9,451 bases of DNA. Source: Bordetella parapertussis (GTDB lineage: Bacteria; Pseudomonadota; Gammaproteobacteria; Burkholderiales; Burkholderiaceae_B). A model generated the notes under the pieces. The model was not told the DNA's origin and ran no database searches. It saw nothing but the letters and a program-made list of their open reading frames with translations. Position numbers and translations under genes: made by a program. Shown one piece after another: positions 1-6,691 of the stretch. The DNA is taken from assembly GCA_945869355.1 (NCBI GenBank), contig CAMBPA010000030.1, forward strand, positions 1 to 9,451, in the 5' to 3' direction. Each line of letters begins with the position of its first letter. Within the stretch, counting starts at the first letter, position 1.

Positions 1-8
1 ATAATAAT

Positions 9-22
9 CGCCTCGAGAGGCG
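9..22 (-). terminator. Possible terminator after tRNA-Ser
   Basis: On the minus strand, 18 bases past the encoded CCA of the tRNA, CGCCT and AGGCG form a 5-bp GC-rich stem around a 4-base CTCG loop. It is followed by the AT-rich run ATTATTAT at the window edge. There is no true run of T, and the window ends here, so this is a weak intrinsic terminator at best. It could instead be a processing hairpin or chance. Confidence 0.4.
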
Positions 23-39
23 CATATTCATTGACCTAC

Positions 40-130
40 TGGCGGACAGAGGGGGATTCGAACCCCCGATACGCTTTGAACGTATACACGCTTTCCAGGC
101 GTGCGCCTTCAACCGCTCGGCCACCTGTCC
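40..130 (-). tRNA. serX-like tRNA-Ser(GGA): tRNA-Ser (anticodon GGA)
   Basis: This is a class II tRNA of 91 bases including an encoded 3' CCA (positions 42-40). The acceptor stem pairs GGACAGG with TCTGTCC, with a G discriminator at 43. The D arm contains GGCCGAGCGGTTGAAGG. The anticodon loop reads CTGGAAA, with anticodon GGA at 96-94, flanked by CACGC/GCGTG. A long variable arm is built on TACG/CGTA, as expected for serine tRNAs, and the T arm reads GGGGGTTCGAATCCCCC. It decodes UCC and UCU. It lies 44 bases downstream of the ribE stop on the same strand, so it could be transcribed from its own promoter or by readthrough from the riboflavin genes. All arms pair well and I see no sign of degeneration. 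Confidence 0.97.
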
Positions 131-165
131 GCTGTGTCATTTCTAAAGAAAAACGACAGCCCACT

Positions 166-174
166 ATTCTAACA
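166..174 (-). promoter_or_regulatory. Possible extended -10 promoter for tRNA-Ser
   Basis: On the minus strand, immediately after the ribE stop codon, the sequence reads TGTTAGAAT. This is a TAGAAT hexamer (5 of 6 to TATAAT) preceded by the TG of an extended -10 element. It would place the transcription start near 159, about 29 bases before the mature tRNA 5' end. I see no good -35 hexamer upstream within the ribE coding end, which is compatible with an extended -10 promoter but also lowers confidence. Confidence 0.4.
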
Positions 175-792
175 TTACCGATCGAGCGACAGCATCCGCT
201 GGACGTACCGGGCAATCGTGTCGACCTCAAGGTTTACTTTTTGCCCGGGGACAAGGTGTTTAAGTGTCGTGACCGAGATCGTGTGGGGGATCAGGTTGAT
301 ACTGAACTGGCAGCCCTGGGCAACATCTTCTACCCGATTCACCGTCAGGCTCACGCCATTAACGGTAATTGAACCCTTGTACGCGAGAAAAGCTGCCAAG
401 TCTTTTGAGGCCTGGACGATCAACTCCCAGGACTCGCCCACAGGCTCAAACTTCACCACCTCGCCCACGCCGTCGACATGGCCCGAGACGATATGCCCAC
501 CGATTTGATCACCGACCCGCAGGGATTTTTCGAGGTTAACTTCGCCCTCTTTGTCCAGACCCATAGTCAAGCGCAAACTCTCGCGCGATACATCCACAGC
601 AAACCCATCAGTATGTTTGGACACAACCGTCATGCATGCGCCTTGGATGGCAATGGAGTCACCTAGACCAACATCGTTCAAATCTAAACCACCTGCGTGA
701 ATCGTCAGATGAACGCCCGCATACGCATGACCACCGGCCAGCGGCTCAATTTTCTGGATACGACCAACGGCCGCGACAATTCCGGTAAACAT
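175..792 (-). CDS. ribE: Riboflavin synthase (alpha subunit type)
   Basis: This enzyme makes riboflavin by transferring a four-carbon unit between two molecules of 6,7-dimethyl-8-ribityllumazine, the last step of the pathway, in the cytoplasm. The 205-residue protein starts with the family's diagnostic MFTGIV and contains the two expected lumazine-binding repeats. The first covers about residues 1-96 (GDSIAIQGACMTV at 44-56). The second runs from about 98 to 195 (GGHIVSGHVDG at 98-108, KGSITVNGVSLTV at 139-151, NLIPHT at 166-171). Length is close to the usual 200-215. The ATG directly follows the TAA of ribD, and an AAGG about 10 bases upstream, inside ribD, serves as ribosome site, so the two genes are probably translationally coupled. 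The same enzyme is called ribC in E. coli. No ribH or ribB follows; the next gene is a tRNA. Confidence 0.97.
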   Translation of the reverse strand: MFTGIVAAVGRIQKIEPLAGGHAYAGVHLTIHAGGLDLNDVGLGDSIAIQGACMTVVSKHTDGFAVDVSRESLRLTMGLDKEGEVNLEKSLRVGDQIGGHIVSGHVDGVGEVVKFEPVGESWELIVQASKDLAAFLAYKGSITVNGVSLTVNRVEDVAQGCQFSINLIPHTISVTTLKHLVPGQKVNLEVDTIARYVQRMLSLDR

Positions 793-1995
793 TTAAAGTG
801 CCTTATCTATGCCGAGTTGCGTCAAGTGTATATTTTGCATTAATTCTTGCCAATGCGACGCCAAACGCGCACGCAACCGGACATCCGCACCAAGTTGTGT
901 GACATCCGTAAATTCAAACCGCTGCACGCCATCGAGTTTCGTCAACGCGGGCAACTGCGCCATACTCAAGCCTTCTCCAAGCAATACGGGCGCCATATAT
1001 ACGAGTAGTTCATCGACACAATCGGCTGACAACAACGCGCCGTTCAAGCCTGAACCGGCTTCAACATGGACTTCGTTGGTATCGTGCTCAGCCAACCAGC
1101 GCATCATCGCGCGCATGTCGATACGGCGACGTGCCTGCCCCAGCATAGCCGGTGCGTCTTCGGGAACATTCACCACAACAATACCGCGGTCGGCAAACCG
1201 CGCGGCTTTCTCGGCGTTCTGATCTCCGGTAAACACAATCACACCTTCCCCGTCTAAGACGGCGGCGTCATCATTAATTTCAAACCCGGGCTCAATCACA
1301 GCGCGACGCGGTTGACGTGGGGTCACTACGTGACGAACATTCATTCGTGGGTTATCTGCCCTCACGGTCCCGATGCCCGTCAGCACGACACAGCTGCGCG
1401 CGCGCCAGTGGTGGCCATCTGCGCGCGCTTCAGGACCCGTAATCCATTGCGACACACCGTTCGTCAAACCAGTTTTGCCATCCAGCGATGCGGCGATTTT
1501 CATCCACACATAAGGCAAGCCACGTGTCATGCGCGACACAAAACCTGGGTTGATTGCCAAGGCATCGTCGGCGCACACACCGACATCAACCACAATCCCT
1601 GCATCGCGCAGGCGACGCATGCCGCGACCGGCTACGCTTGGATTCGGATCAAAATGTGCGAACACCACGCGCGCGGGTCGTGCCGCAGCAATGGCATCGA
1701 CACAAGGAGGCGTGCGGCCATGATGGCTGCACGGCTCGAGTGTGATGTACATCGTCGCACCACTTGCATCATTACCGCGAGCAACCATGTCATGTAACGC
1801 CATGACCTCAGCATGATGGCTGCCCACACGCTGCGTGGCACCGGCGCCGATGACTTTCGCGTCACGCACGAGCACACAACCCACGCGCGGATTGGGTGAT
1901 GGCACATACAGAGCGCCTTGCGCCAACACTAACGCCTGACGCATAAAAAATACGTCTTGATCAAGATTGCGTGGCGACGAAGAATGTGCGTTCAC
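793..1995 (-). CDS. ribD: Bifunctional riboflavin deaminase/reductase RibD
   Basis: RibD carries out two successive riboflavin steps: deamination of the pyrimidinone intermediate made from GTP, then NADPH-dependent reduction of its ribose. The N-terminal deaminase domain (about residues 15-150) has the zinc site HAE (H61, catalytic E63) and PCSHHGRTPPC (C89, C98). The C-terminal reductase domain (about 160-378) shows MKIAASLDGKTG (165-176), SQWITGPEA (182-190) and VEAGSGLNGALL (311-322). Both active sites look intact. At 400 residues it is about 30 longer than E. coli RibD, partly through a tail of roughly 20 residues after 378 whose DNA holds the ribE ribosome site. The start is GTG at 1995, with AAGGG 9 bases upstream in the last codons of nrdR. 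The next Met (18) lies within the conserved FFMRQAL region and is too late. It sits 5 bases after nrdR. Confidence 0.96.
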   Translation of the reverse strand: MNAHSSSPRNLDQDVFFMRQALVLAQGALYVPSPNPRVGCVLVRDAKVIGAGATQRVGSHHAEVMALHDMVARGNDASGATMYITLEPCSHHGRTPPCVDAIAAARPARVVFAHFDPNPSVAGRGMRRLRDAGIVVDVGVCADDALAINPGFVSRMTRGLPYVWMKIAASLDGKTGLTNGVSQWITGPEARADGHHWRARSCVVLTGIGTVRADNPRMNVRHVVTPRQPRRAVIEPGFEINDDAAVLDGEGVIVFTGDQNAEKAARFADRGIVVVNVPEDAPAMLGQARRRIDMRAMMRWLAEHDTNEVHVEAGSGLNGALLSADCVDELLVYMAPVLLGEGLSMAQLPALTKLDGVQRFEFTDVTQLGADVRLRARLASHWQELMQNIHLTQLGIDKAL

Positions 1996-2000
1996 GGAGA

Positions 2001-2471
2001 TTAGCCCTTGCGCTGCGTCGGTGGGCCCTGCATTTCGCGGATCGCTTCGACAAACTCGCCGATATCTTCAAAACTTTTGTAGACAGACGCAAACCGGACG
2101 TAGGCGACTTTGTCGAGCTTCTTTAATTCAGCCATGACAAGACCACCTAAATATTCGGTCGTGATTTCTCGCTGACCGGAGGTAAGAAGCTTGTCTTCAA
2201 TCCGCATCACAACCGCATCAACTTCTTCGGTGCTAACAGGTCTCTTACGCAGCGCCAACGATAAGCTCGCACGCAACTTGATCGCTTCATATTCATTGCG
2301 ACTACCGTTGCGCTTGACGATGGCTGGCATCGCTAGCTCGGCGCGCTCATAGGTCGTAAAACGACGATCGCAAGAAGTGCAACGCCTGCGACGACGAATA
2401 AAGTCACCCTCGTCTGCCCCGCGAGAGTCAACCACCTGTGTATCAGGATGCCCGCAAAAGGGACACTTCAT
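2001..2471 (-). CDS. nrdR: Transcriptional repressor NrdR of ribonucleotide reductase genes
   Basis: NrdR senses ATP/dATP and represses ribonucleotide reductase operons by binding paired NrdR boxes. The 156-residue protein has an N-terminal zinc ribbon with C3, C6, C31 and C34 (CPFC and CTSC), followed by an arginine-rich stretch (RRRRR at 26-30), then an ATP-cone domain from about 49 to 140 that starts with the typical IVKRNGSR. Length matches the family (about 150-160). The ATG has an AAGG 6 bases upstream. It lies 52 bases after glyA and 5 bases before ribD. Clustering of nrdR with ribD and glyA is common in proteobacteria and reflects conserved order, not a shared pathway. I saw no NrdR boxes in this window, so its targets must lie elsewhere. 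Confidence 0.97.
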   Translation of the reverse strand: MKCPFCGHPDTQVVDSRGADEGDFIRRRRRCTSCDRRFTTYERAELAMPAIVKRNGSRNEYEAIKLRASLSLALRKRPVSTEEVDAVVMRIEDKLLTSGQREITTEYLGGLVMAELKKLDKVAYVRFASVYKSFEDIGEFVEAIREMQGPPTQRKG

Positions 2472-2496
2472 GGATCGCCTTGATTAAATAACTGCG

Positions 2497-2519
2497 TGAG
2501 CGACACCCTGCGTCGCCCA
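2497..2519 (-). terminator. Hairpin in the glyA-nrdR gap (attenuator or mRNA 3' end)
   Basis: Four bases after the glyA stop, the minus-strand RNA can fold an 8-bp stem, UGGGCGAC with GUCGCUCA, around a 7-base loop (GCAGGGU). One pair is G-U, and it pairs only on the transcribed strand. The following bases are AU-rich (UUAUUUAAU) but 6 bases away and without a U run. This looks like a leaky terminator, a processing or stabilising hairpin separating glyA mRNA from nrdR-ribD-ribE. It is a prediction from pairing alone. Confidence 0.4.
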
Positions 2520-2523
2520 GCGC

Positions 2524-3768
2524 TTAACGATAGACCGGAAAGGATGCTGTCAACGCATTCACACGCTCACGCACCGAGGCGATATTTGCTTCGTCGCGTG
2601 GCTTATCCAAGACATCCGCAATCAGATTGCCAGTGAGTTCGGCCTCTGCTTCGTTAAAACCACGCGTCGTCATGGCTGGAGTACCCAAACGCACACCGCT
2701 TGTGACAAAAGGCTTTTCAGGGTCATTCGGGATACTGTTCTTATTCACGGTGATGTGCGCCTGACCAAGTACAGCTTCAGCTTCTTTGCCAGTGATCCCT
2801 TTGGAGCGCAGATCCACCAGCATGACATGGCTTTCGGTACGACCGGACACAATGCGCAGACCGCGCTTGACCAATGTCTGCGCCATCACCTGTGCATTTT
2901 TAACAACCTGTGCGGCGTAGGCCTTGAACTCTGGCGTTGCCGCTTCGCGGAACGCAACCGCTTTTGCAGCGATGACATGCATCAAAGGACCGCCCTGAAT
3001 ACCAGGGAAAATCGCCGAGTTGATTGCCTTTTCGTATTCGGCTTTCATCATGATCACGCCGCCGCGTGGACCACGCAAAGACTTGTGGGTTGTGGAGGTA
3101 ACAAAGTCGGCGTGGGGTACGGGGTTCGGATAGGCACCGCCCGCAACCAGTCCGGAGTAGTGTGCAACGTCCACCAACAACAGCGCGCCATTTTCTTTGG
3201 CGATGCGAGCCAAGCGCTCAAAATCAATATGCAAAGAGTACGCCGACGCCCCCGCCACAATCATCTTAGGCTTTTGCGCTTTGGCCAACTGCTCGACTTT
3301 GTCATAATCAAGAACTTCATTCGCATCCAGGCCGTACTGGTGGAAGTTGTAGAGCTTGCCTGATGCATTGACCGAGGCACCGTGAGTCAGGTGACCGCCT
3401 TCAGCAAGGCTCATTCCTAAGACAGAATCACCCGGCTTGAGAAAGGCCAGGTAAACCGCCTGGTTCGCTTGCGAGCCAGAGTTTGGTTGCACGTTAGCCG
3501 CTTCGGCACCAAAGAGTGCTTTCAAGCGATCGATCGCGAGCTGCTCAACAATGTCAACATACTCGCAACCACCGTAATAACGCTTGCCCGGATAGCCTTC
3601 GGCGTACTTGTTCGTCATCTGTGTGCCTTGAGCCTGCATGACGGCTGGGCTGGCGTAGTTCTCAGACGCGATCAGCTCAATGTGCTGCTCTTGGCGCTTA
3701 TCTTCTTTTTGGATGGCTGCCCAAACATCGGGGTCTGCACGATCAAGGGTAAGTTTGCGGTCAAACAT
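2524..3768 (-). CDS. glyA: Serine hydroxymethyltransferase
   Basis: This PLP enzyme interconverts serine and glycine while charging tetrahydrofolate with a methylene group, the main one-carbon source for purines, thymidylate and methionine. The 414-residue protein aligns by eye along its whole length with E. coli GlyA (417). The Schiff-base lysine is K229 in [13 protein letters not shown], and the PLP-contacting D200 and H203 lie in [21 protein letters not shown] (31-38), [15 protein letters not shown] (53-67) and [13 protein letters not shown] (94-106) are also present. The ATG is supported by AGGA 6 bases upstream (3775-3778). It lies 73 bases downstream of tyrS and 52 upstream of nrdR on the same strand. 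The 73-base gap leaves room for its own promoter, but I see no convincing -35/-10 pair and no room for a glycine riboswitch. Confidence 0.98.
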   Translation of the reverse strand: MFDRKLTLDRADPDVWAAIQKEDKRQEQHIELIASENYASPAVMQAQGTQMTNKYAEGYPGKRYYGGCEYVDIVEQLAIDRLKALFGAEAANVQPNSGSQANQAVYLAFLKPGDSVLGMSLAEGGHLTHGASVNASGKLYNFHQYGLDANEVLDYDKVEQLAKAQKPKMIVAGASAYSLHIDFERLARIAKENGALLLVDVAHYSGLVAGGAYPNPVPHADFVTSTTHKSLRGPRGGVIMMKAEYEKAINSAIFPGIQGGPLMHVIAAKAVAFREAATPEFKAYAAQVVKNAQVMAQTLVKRGLRIVSGRTESHVMLVDLRSKGITGKEAEAVLGQAHITVNKNSIPNDPEKPFVTSGVRLGTPAMTTRGFNEAEAELTGNLIADVLDKPRDEANIASVRERVNALTASFPVYR

Positions 3769-3841
3769 AGGAAATCCTGACGAAATAATGGCGAAATAGT
3801 GGATAGCGTTAGTGTACTGCGCCCTGAGAGGGGCATTCCCT

Positions 3842-5077
3842 TTAGGCCGCTGGGGTGATGGTCACGCGAGCAAACTTGCGCTTGCCAACTTGCACGACGT
3901 AAGTCCCGGCTGGAAGCTGAAGTGCTTTGTCTTCGATTCGGTCACCGTCAATGCGGACCCCACCTTGCTCAATATTGCGCTGAGCCTCCGCACCCGAGGC
4001 CACCAACCCTGCCTCGCGCAACAATTTCAGCACCCCGACTGGAGCACCAGCGATGGTGACTTCAGGAATATTGTCTGGAATGGCACCGTCGCGAAAGCGC
4101 GCCTCAAACGCAGCCAAGGCGGCCTCCGCTTCCTGCTGGGAGTGAAACCGAGCAACGATTTCTTGCGCGAGGGCCACTTTAGCGTCCCGAGGGTTGCGCC
4201 CTGCTTCAGTCTCTTGTCGCAGCGCAGCAATGTCTTCAAGGCTGCGGAATGAAAGGAGTTCGAAATACTTCCACATCAAGGTGTCAGAGATCGACATGAT
4301 CTTGCCAAACATAGATTCGGGAGCCTCCCCGATACCGATGTAGTTATTCTTGGACTTTGACATTTTTTCAACGCCGTCAGTCCCCTCTAGCAAGGGCATC
4401 GTCAAGATGCACTGGGGTTCTTGCCCGTATTCTTTTTGTAATTCACGGCCCACGAGCAGATTGAACTTCTGATCGGTGCCGCCCAGCTCGAGGTCTGCCT
4501 TAAGTGCCACCGAGTCGTAGCCCTGCATCAGGGGGTACAAGAACTCGTGCACCGAAATTGGCACGCCAGATTTAAATCGCTTGCTGAAATCGTCGCGCTC
4601 CATCATTCTTGCGACGGTGTAGCGTGAAGCCAATTGGATCATCCCACGGGCGCCAAGCGGATCGCACCACTCCGAGTTGTAGCGAATCTCGGTACGCGCG
4701 GGATCTAGCACCAAGCTTGCTTGGGCGTAGTAGGTCTTGGCGTTAGCTTCAATTTGTTCGCGTGTGAGCGGAGGGCGCGTGCTGTTACGCCCGGACGGAT
4801 CACCGATCATGGACGTAAAGTCGCCAATCAAAAAGATCACCGTATGACCGAGGTCTTGAAGCTGACGCATCTTATTCAGCACGACCGTATGGCCAAGGTG
4901 AATATCCGGTGCGGTGGGGTCCAGTCCAAGCTTGACACGCAAAGGCACACCCGTCGCGTGGCTACGGGCCAGCTTTTGAGCGAATTCGGTTTTAACCAAA
5001 AGCTCTTCACAGCCGCGCTCGACTATCCGTAAGTTAGACTCAATTGCAGGTGTGATAGGATATTTTATGGTAGACAT
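3842..5077 (-). CDS. tyrS: Tyrosyl-tRNA synthetase
   Basis: This class I synthetase attaches tyrosine to tRNA-Tyr. The 411-residue protein has the HIGH signature as HLGH (60-63), YPLMQGYD (181-188) and LGGTDQ (198-203) in the tyrosine pocket region, the KMSKS loop at 238-242, and a C-terminal S4-type RNA-binding domain (about 342-411, [15 protein letters not shown]). The sequence strongly resembles betaproteobacterial TyrS of the shorter second subtype (about 400-410 residues) and less the E. coli type of about 424. The start is ATG at 5077, the only plausible one. The upstream 17 bases contain no Shine-Dalgarno sequence, which is unusual here since most neighbours have AAGG or AGGA. It is transcribed away from the divergent M23 gene and is the first gene of the leftward series. 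Confidence 0.98.
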   Translation of the reverse strand: MSTIKYPITPAIESNLRIVERGCEELLVKTEFAQKLARSHATGVPLRVKLGLDPTAPDIHLGHTVVLNKMRQLQDLGHTVIFLIGDFTSMIGDPSGRNSTRPPLTREQIEANAKTYYAQASLVLDPARTEIRYNSEWCDPLGARGMIQLASRYTVARMMERDDFSKRFKSGVPISVHEFLYPLMQGYDSVALKADLELGGTDQKFNLLVGRELQKEYGQEPQCILTMPLLEGTDGVEKMSKSKNNYIGIGEAPESMFGKIMSISDTLMWKYFELLSFRSLEDIAALRQETEAGRNPRDAKVALAQEIVARFHSQQEAEAALAAFEARFRDGAIPDNIPEVTIAGAPVGVLKLLREAGLVASGAEAQRNIEQGGVRIDGDRIEDKALQLPAGTYVVQVGKRKFARVTITPAA

Positions 5078-5100
5078 AACAGAAGTAAGCGTAAAAATGC

Positions 5101-5127
5101 ACTATAAAACAGAAAAAAACATGTCCG
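5101..5127 (-). promoter_or_regulatory. Candidate tyrS promoter
   Basis: On the minus strand a TATAGT hexamer (complement of 5101-5106, 5 of 6 to the sigma-70 -10 consensus) is preceded by CGGACA (complement of 5122-5127, 4 of 6 to -35) with a short 15-base spacer that holds a T-rich stretch. Transcription would start near 5094 and give a leader of only about 17 bases with no ribosome site. The -10 is good; the -35 and spacer are weak. Confidence 0.45.
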
Positions 5128-5132
5128 GGCTG

Positions 5133-5161
5133 CTGAAATCGGCTAACATTCTTTATAGATA
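5133..5161 (+). promoter_or_regulatory. Candidate promoter for the M23 peptidase gene
   Basis: On the plus strand CTGAAA (5133-5138, 4 of 6 to TTGACA) precedes TATAGA (5154-5159, 15-base spacer), or the overlapping TAGATA (5156-5161, 17-base spacer). The -10 region is bracketed by the inverted repeat TCGGCT (5139-5144) / AGCCGA (5162-5167). The element lies back to back with the candidate tyrS promoter, the two -35 hexamers being 5 bases apart. Matches are modest. Confidence 0.3.
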
Positions 5162-5243
5162 AGCCGACATCATACGCAAACTAGCGGTTAGCCGCCATGC
5201 GAAGGGCATTGGCTTTCATTTTTTACTTCAGGATTTGCGCTAC

Positions 5244-6683
5244 ATGCATTCAGTTTCAGATACTGCCTTGCAGGGGACCCCCCCGGCAACAGACCAGACC
5301 GCAGCGCCCCCTACTGAGCGGCGTTCGAGCCTTGTCCCCGGCGTCATCATCAGTCTGGTGTTGCTGGCTGGCTTGGCCGCGGTTGCGCTAGGTGTCGTGC
5401 ATCCGCCGCAAACCGAACGAACCGACCTCATTGAACAGCCAGTCCCTGAACAACGACTGGTGCAAAATGTGGTGCCTTTCCCGCTTCCAGCCGACCCGAC
5501 TCCGGCCGAGCACACGGCCACCGAAACTCCCTATATTACCGAGACGCGGATACGCGCCGGGGATACTCTGGCCTCGGTACTCAAGCGTGTGGATATTGCT
5601 AGCGCCGATTTACTGAATTTTTTAGCGCGCGAACCCAAAGCACGCTCGATCTATAAGTTATTTGCTGGCCGTACCGTACAAGCCGCATCGGACCACAATG
5701 GCAACCTACTCTGGGTCCGCTACATCTATAGTCCTAACAATGAAATCAACGGCAAGGGCATCGCCAAAACACTTCAAATCTCGACGACCGAGTCAGGTTT
5801 CAAGGCGGAAGAGCTTGAACTGCCACTAGAGTCACATACGGAAGTAGCCGTTGGCACGATTCGTAGCTCCTTGTTTGCCGCAACCGATATCGCTGGGATT
5901 CCGGATGGAATCACCTCGCAGATAGCCGAAGTCCTAAGCAGCAAGGTCGACTTCCTGCGAGGCTTGCGCCCAGGGGATCAGTTTCGCGTGGTCTACGAAA
6001 CTCGAAGCATCGGTGGTCGTGTCGCGGGAGCCGGCCGAGTGCTTGCACTTGAATTCATCAATGGCGGCAAAACACATAATGCAGTGTGGTTTAGCCCGGA
6101 TGGCGAAACCGGCAGCTACTACAACCTGGAGGGCGAGAGCCTGCGGGGTGCTTTTTTACGCAACTCATTGAAGTTTTCTCGCGTGAGCTCGACATTCGGG
6201 ATGCGTACGATTCCCGGTGCACAGGCTTGGTCGGGCTTTCATCCCGGCGTTGATTATGCAGCCCCCATGGGTACTCCTATCCACGCGACAGCGGATGGCA
6301 CCGTAGATTTTGTTGGTTGGCGCGACGGCTATGGCAACACAATCGTTTTACGTCACCACAGCAAAATCACGACACTCTATGCGCACCAAAGTCGCTTCGC
6401 CGATGGCATCAAAGCCGGATCCAAGGTTTCTCAAGGACAGCTGATCGGTTACGTTGGCTCGACGGGCTGGTCAACCGGACCGCACTTGCACTATGAGTTC
6501 CGTGTCGCGGACAAACCCATCGATCCACTGCAGGCAACCGCCAACATGCCGGTATCCAAGCCGCTTGAGCCGGAGCACCGTGCGCTATTCGCCCAGGTCA
6601 TTGCTCCGTATCAACAGCAGCTGCAGGTGCTTGCCAAGTACCAAGAGGCGATCCCAGAAAGCAGCAACGTCGCCAGTCGTTAA
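5244..6683 (+). CDS. M23 family peptidoglycan endopeptidase, membrane-anchored (MepM-like)
   Basis: It probably cuts peptide cross-links of peptidoglycan in the periplasm, allowing wall expansion. The 479-residue protein has a basic N-terminus, one membrane segment at about residues 32-52 acting as signal anchor, and a proline-rich linker. A LysM/OapA-like region follows (about 100-250, starting TRIRAGDTLASVL). The C-terminal M23 domain (about 312-430) has all zinc and catalytic residues: H333 and D337 in HPGVD, H381 in YAHQ, and H414 and H416 in HLH. It resembles E. coli MepM (440 residues) in layout. I chose ATG at 5244 because AGGA (5230-5233) sits 10 bases upstream. A TTG at 5235 in the same frame is only one base from that AGGA and is unlikely. 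anmK follows after 8 bases. Confidence 0.93.
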   Translation: MHSVSDTALQGTPPATDQTAAPPTERRSSLVPGVIISLVLLAGLAAVALGVVHPPQTERTDLIEQPVPEQRLVQNVVPFPLPADPTPAEHTATETPYITETRIRAGDTLASVLKRVDIASADLLNFLAREPKARSIYKLFAGRTVQAASDHNGNLLWVRYIYSPNNEINGKGIAKTLQISTTESGFKAEELELPLESHTEVAVGTIRSSLFAATDIAGIPDGITSQIAEVLSSKVDFLRGLRPGDQFRVVYETRSIGGRVAGAGRVLALEFINGGKTHNAVWFSPDGETGSYYNLEGESLRGAFLRNSLKFSRVSSTFGMRTIPGAQAWSGFHPGVDYAAPMGTPIHATADGTVDFVGWRDGYGNTIVLRHHSKITTLYAHQSRFADGIKAGSKVSQGQLIGYVGSTGWSTGPHLHYEFRVADKPIDPLQATANMPVSKPLEPEHRALFAQVIAPYQQQLQVLAKYQEAIPESSNVASR

Positions 6684-6691
6684 GCTCCACG

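Noticed and set aside
40..130. tRNA-Ser as an integration site for a mobile element
   Set aside because: No integrase, no direct repeat of the tRNA 3' end within the window, and the flanks are ordinary housekeeping genes.
31..372. A plus-strand open frame covering the tRNA gene and the 3' end of ribE
   Set aside because: It reads through the tRNA on the opposite strand and antisense to ribE; no protein features.
1312..1797. A 161-codon open frame on the plus strand, opposite ribD
   Set aside because: It is antisense to conserved ribD domains, the protein is low-quality in composition (many His, Arg, Thr), and no ribosome site supports it.
2472..2523. FMN riboswitch for the riboflavin genes
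   Set aside because: The 52-base gap before nrdR is too short for an FMN aptamer, the nrdR-ribD gap is 5 bases, and ribE touches ribD.
2755..3363. A 202-codon open frame on the plus strand, opposite glyA
   Set aside because: It lies wholly within the well-supported glyA gene, has no recognisable domain, and is rich in Cys, His and Arg as antisense frames of this base composition often are.
3769..3841. Glycine riboswitch or strong terminator between tyrS and glyA
   Set aside because: 73 bases are too few for a glycine riboswitch. The only stem (GCCC/GGGC on the minus strand) is 4 bp with no T run.
5197..5391. A short plus-strand frame just upstream of and overlapping the M23 gene, as a possible leader peptide
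   Set aside because: It overlaps the M23 coding region in another frame for most of its length, and no clear ribosome site precedes it.
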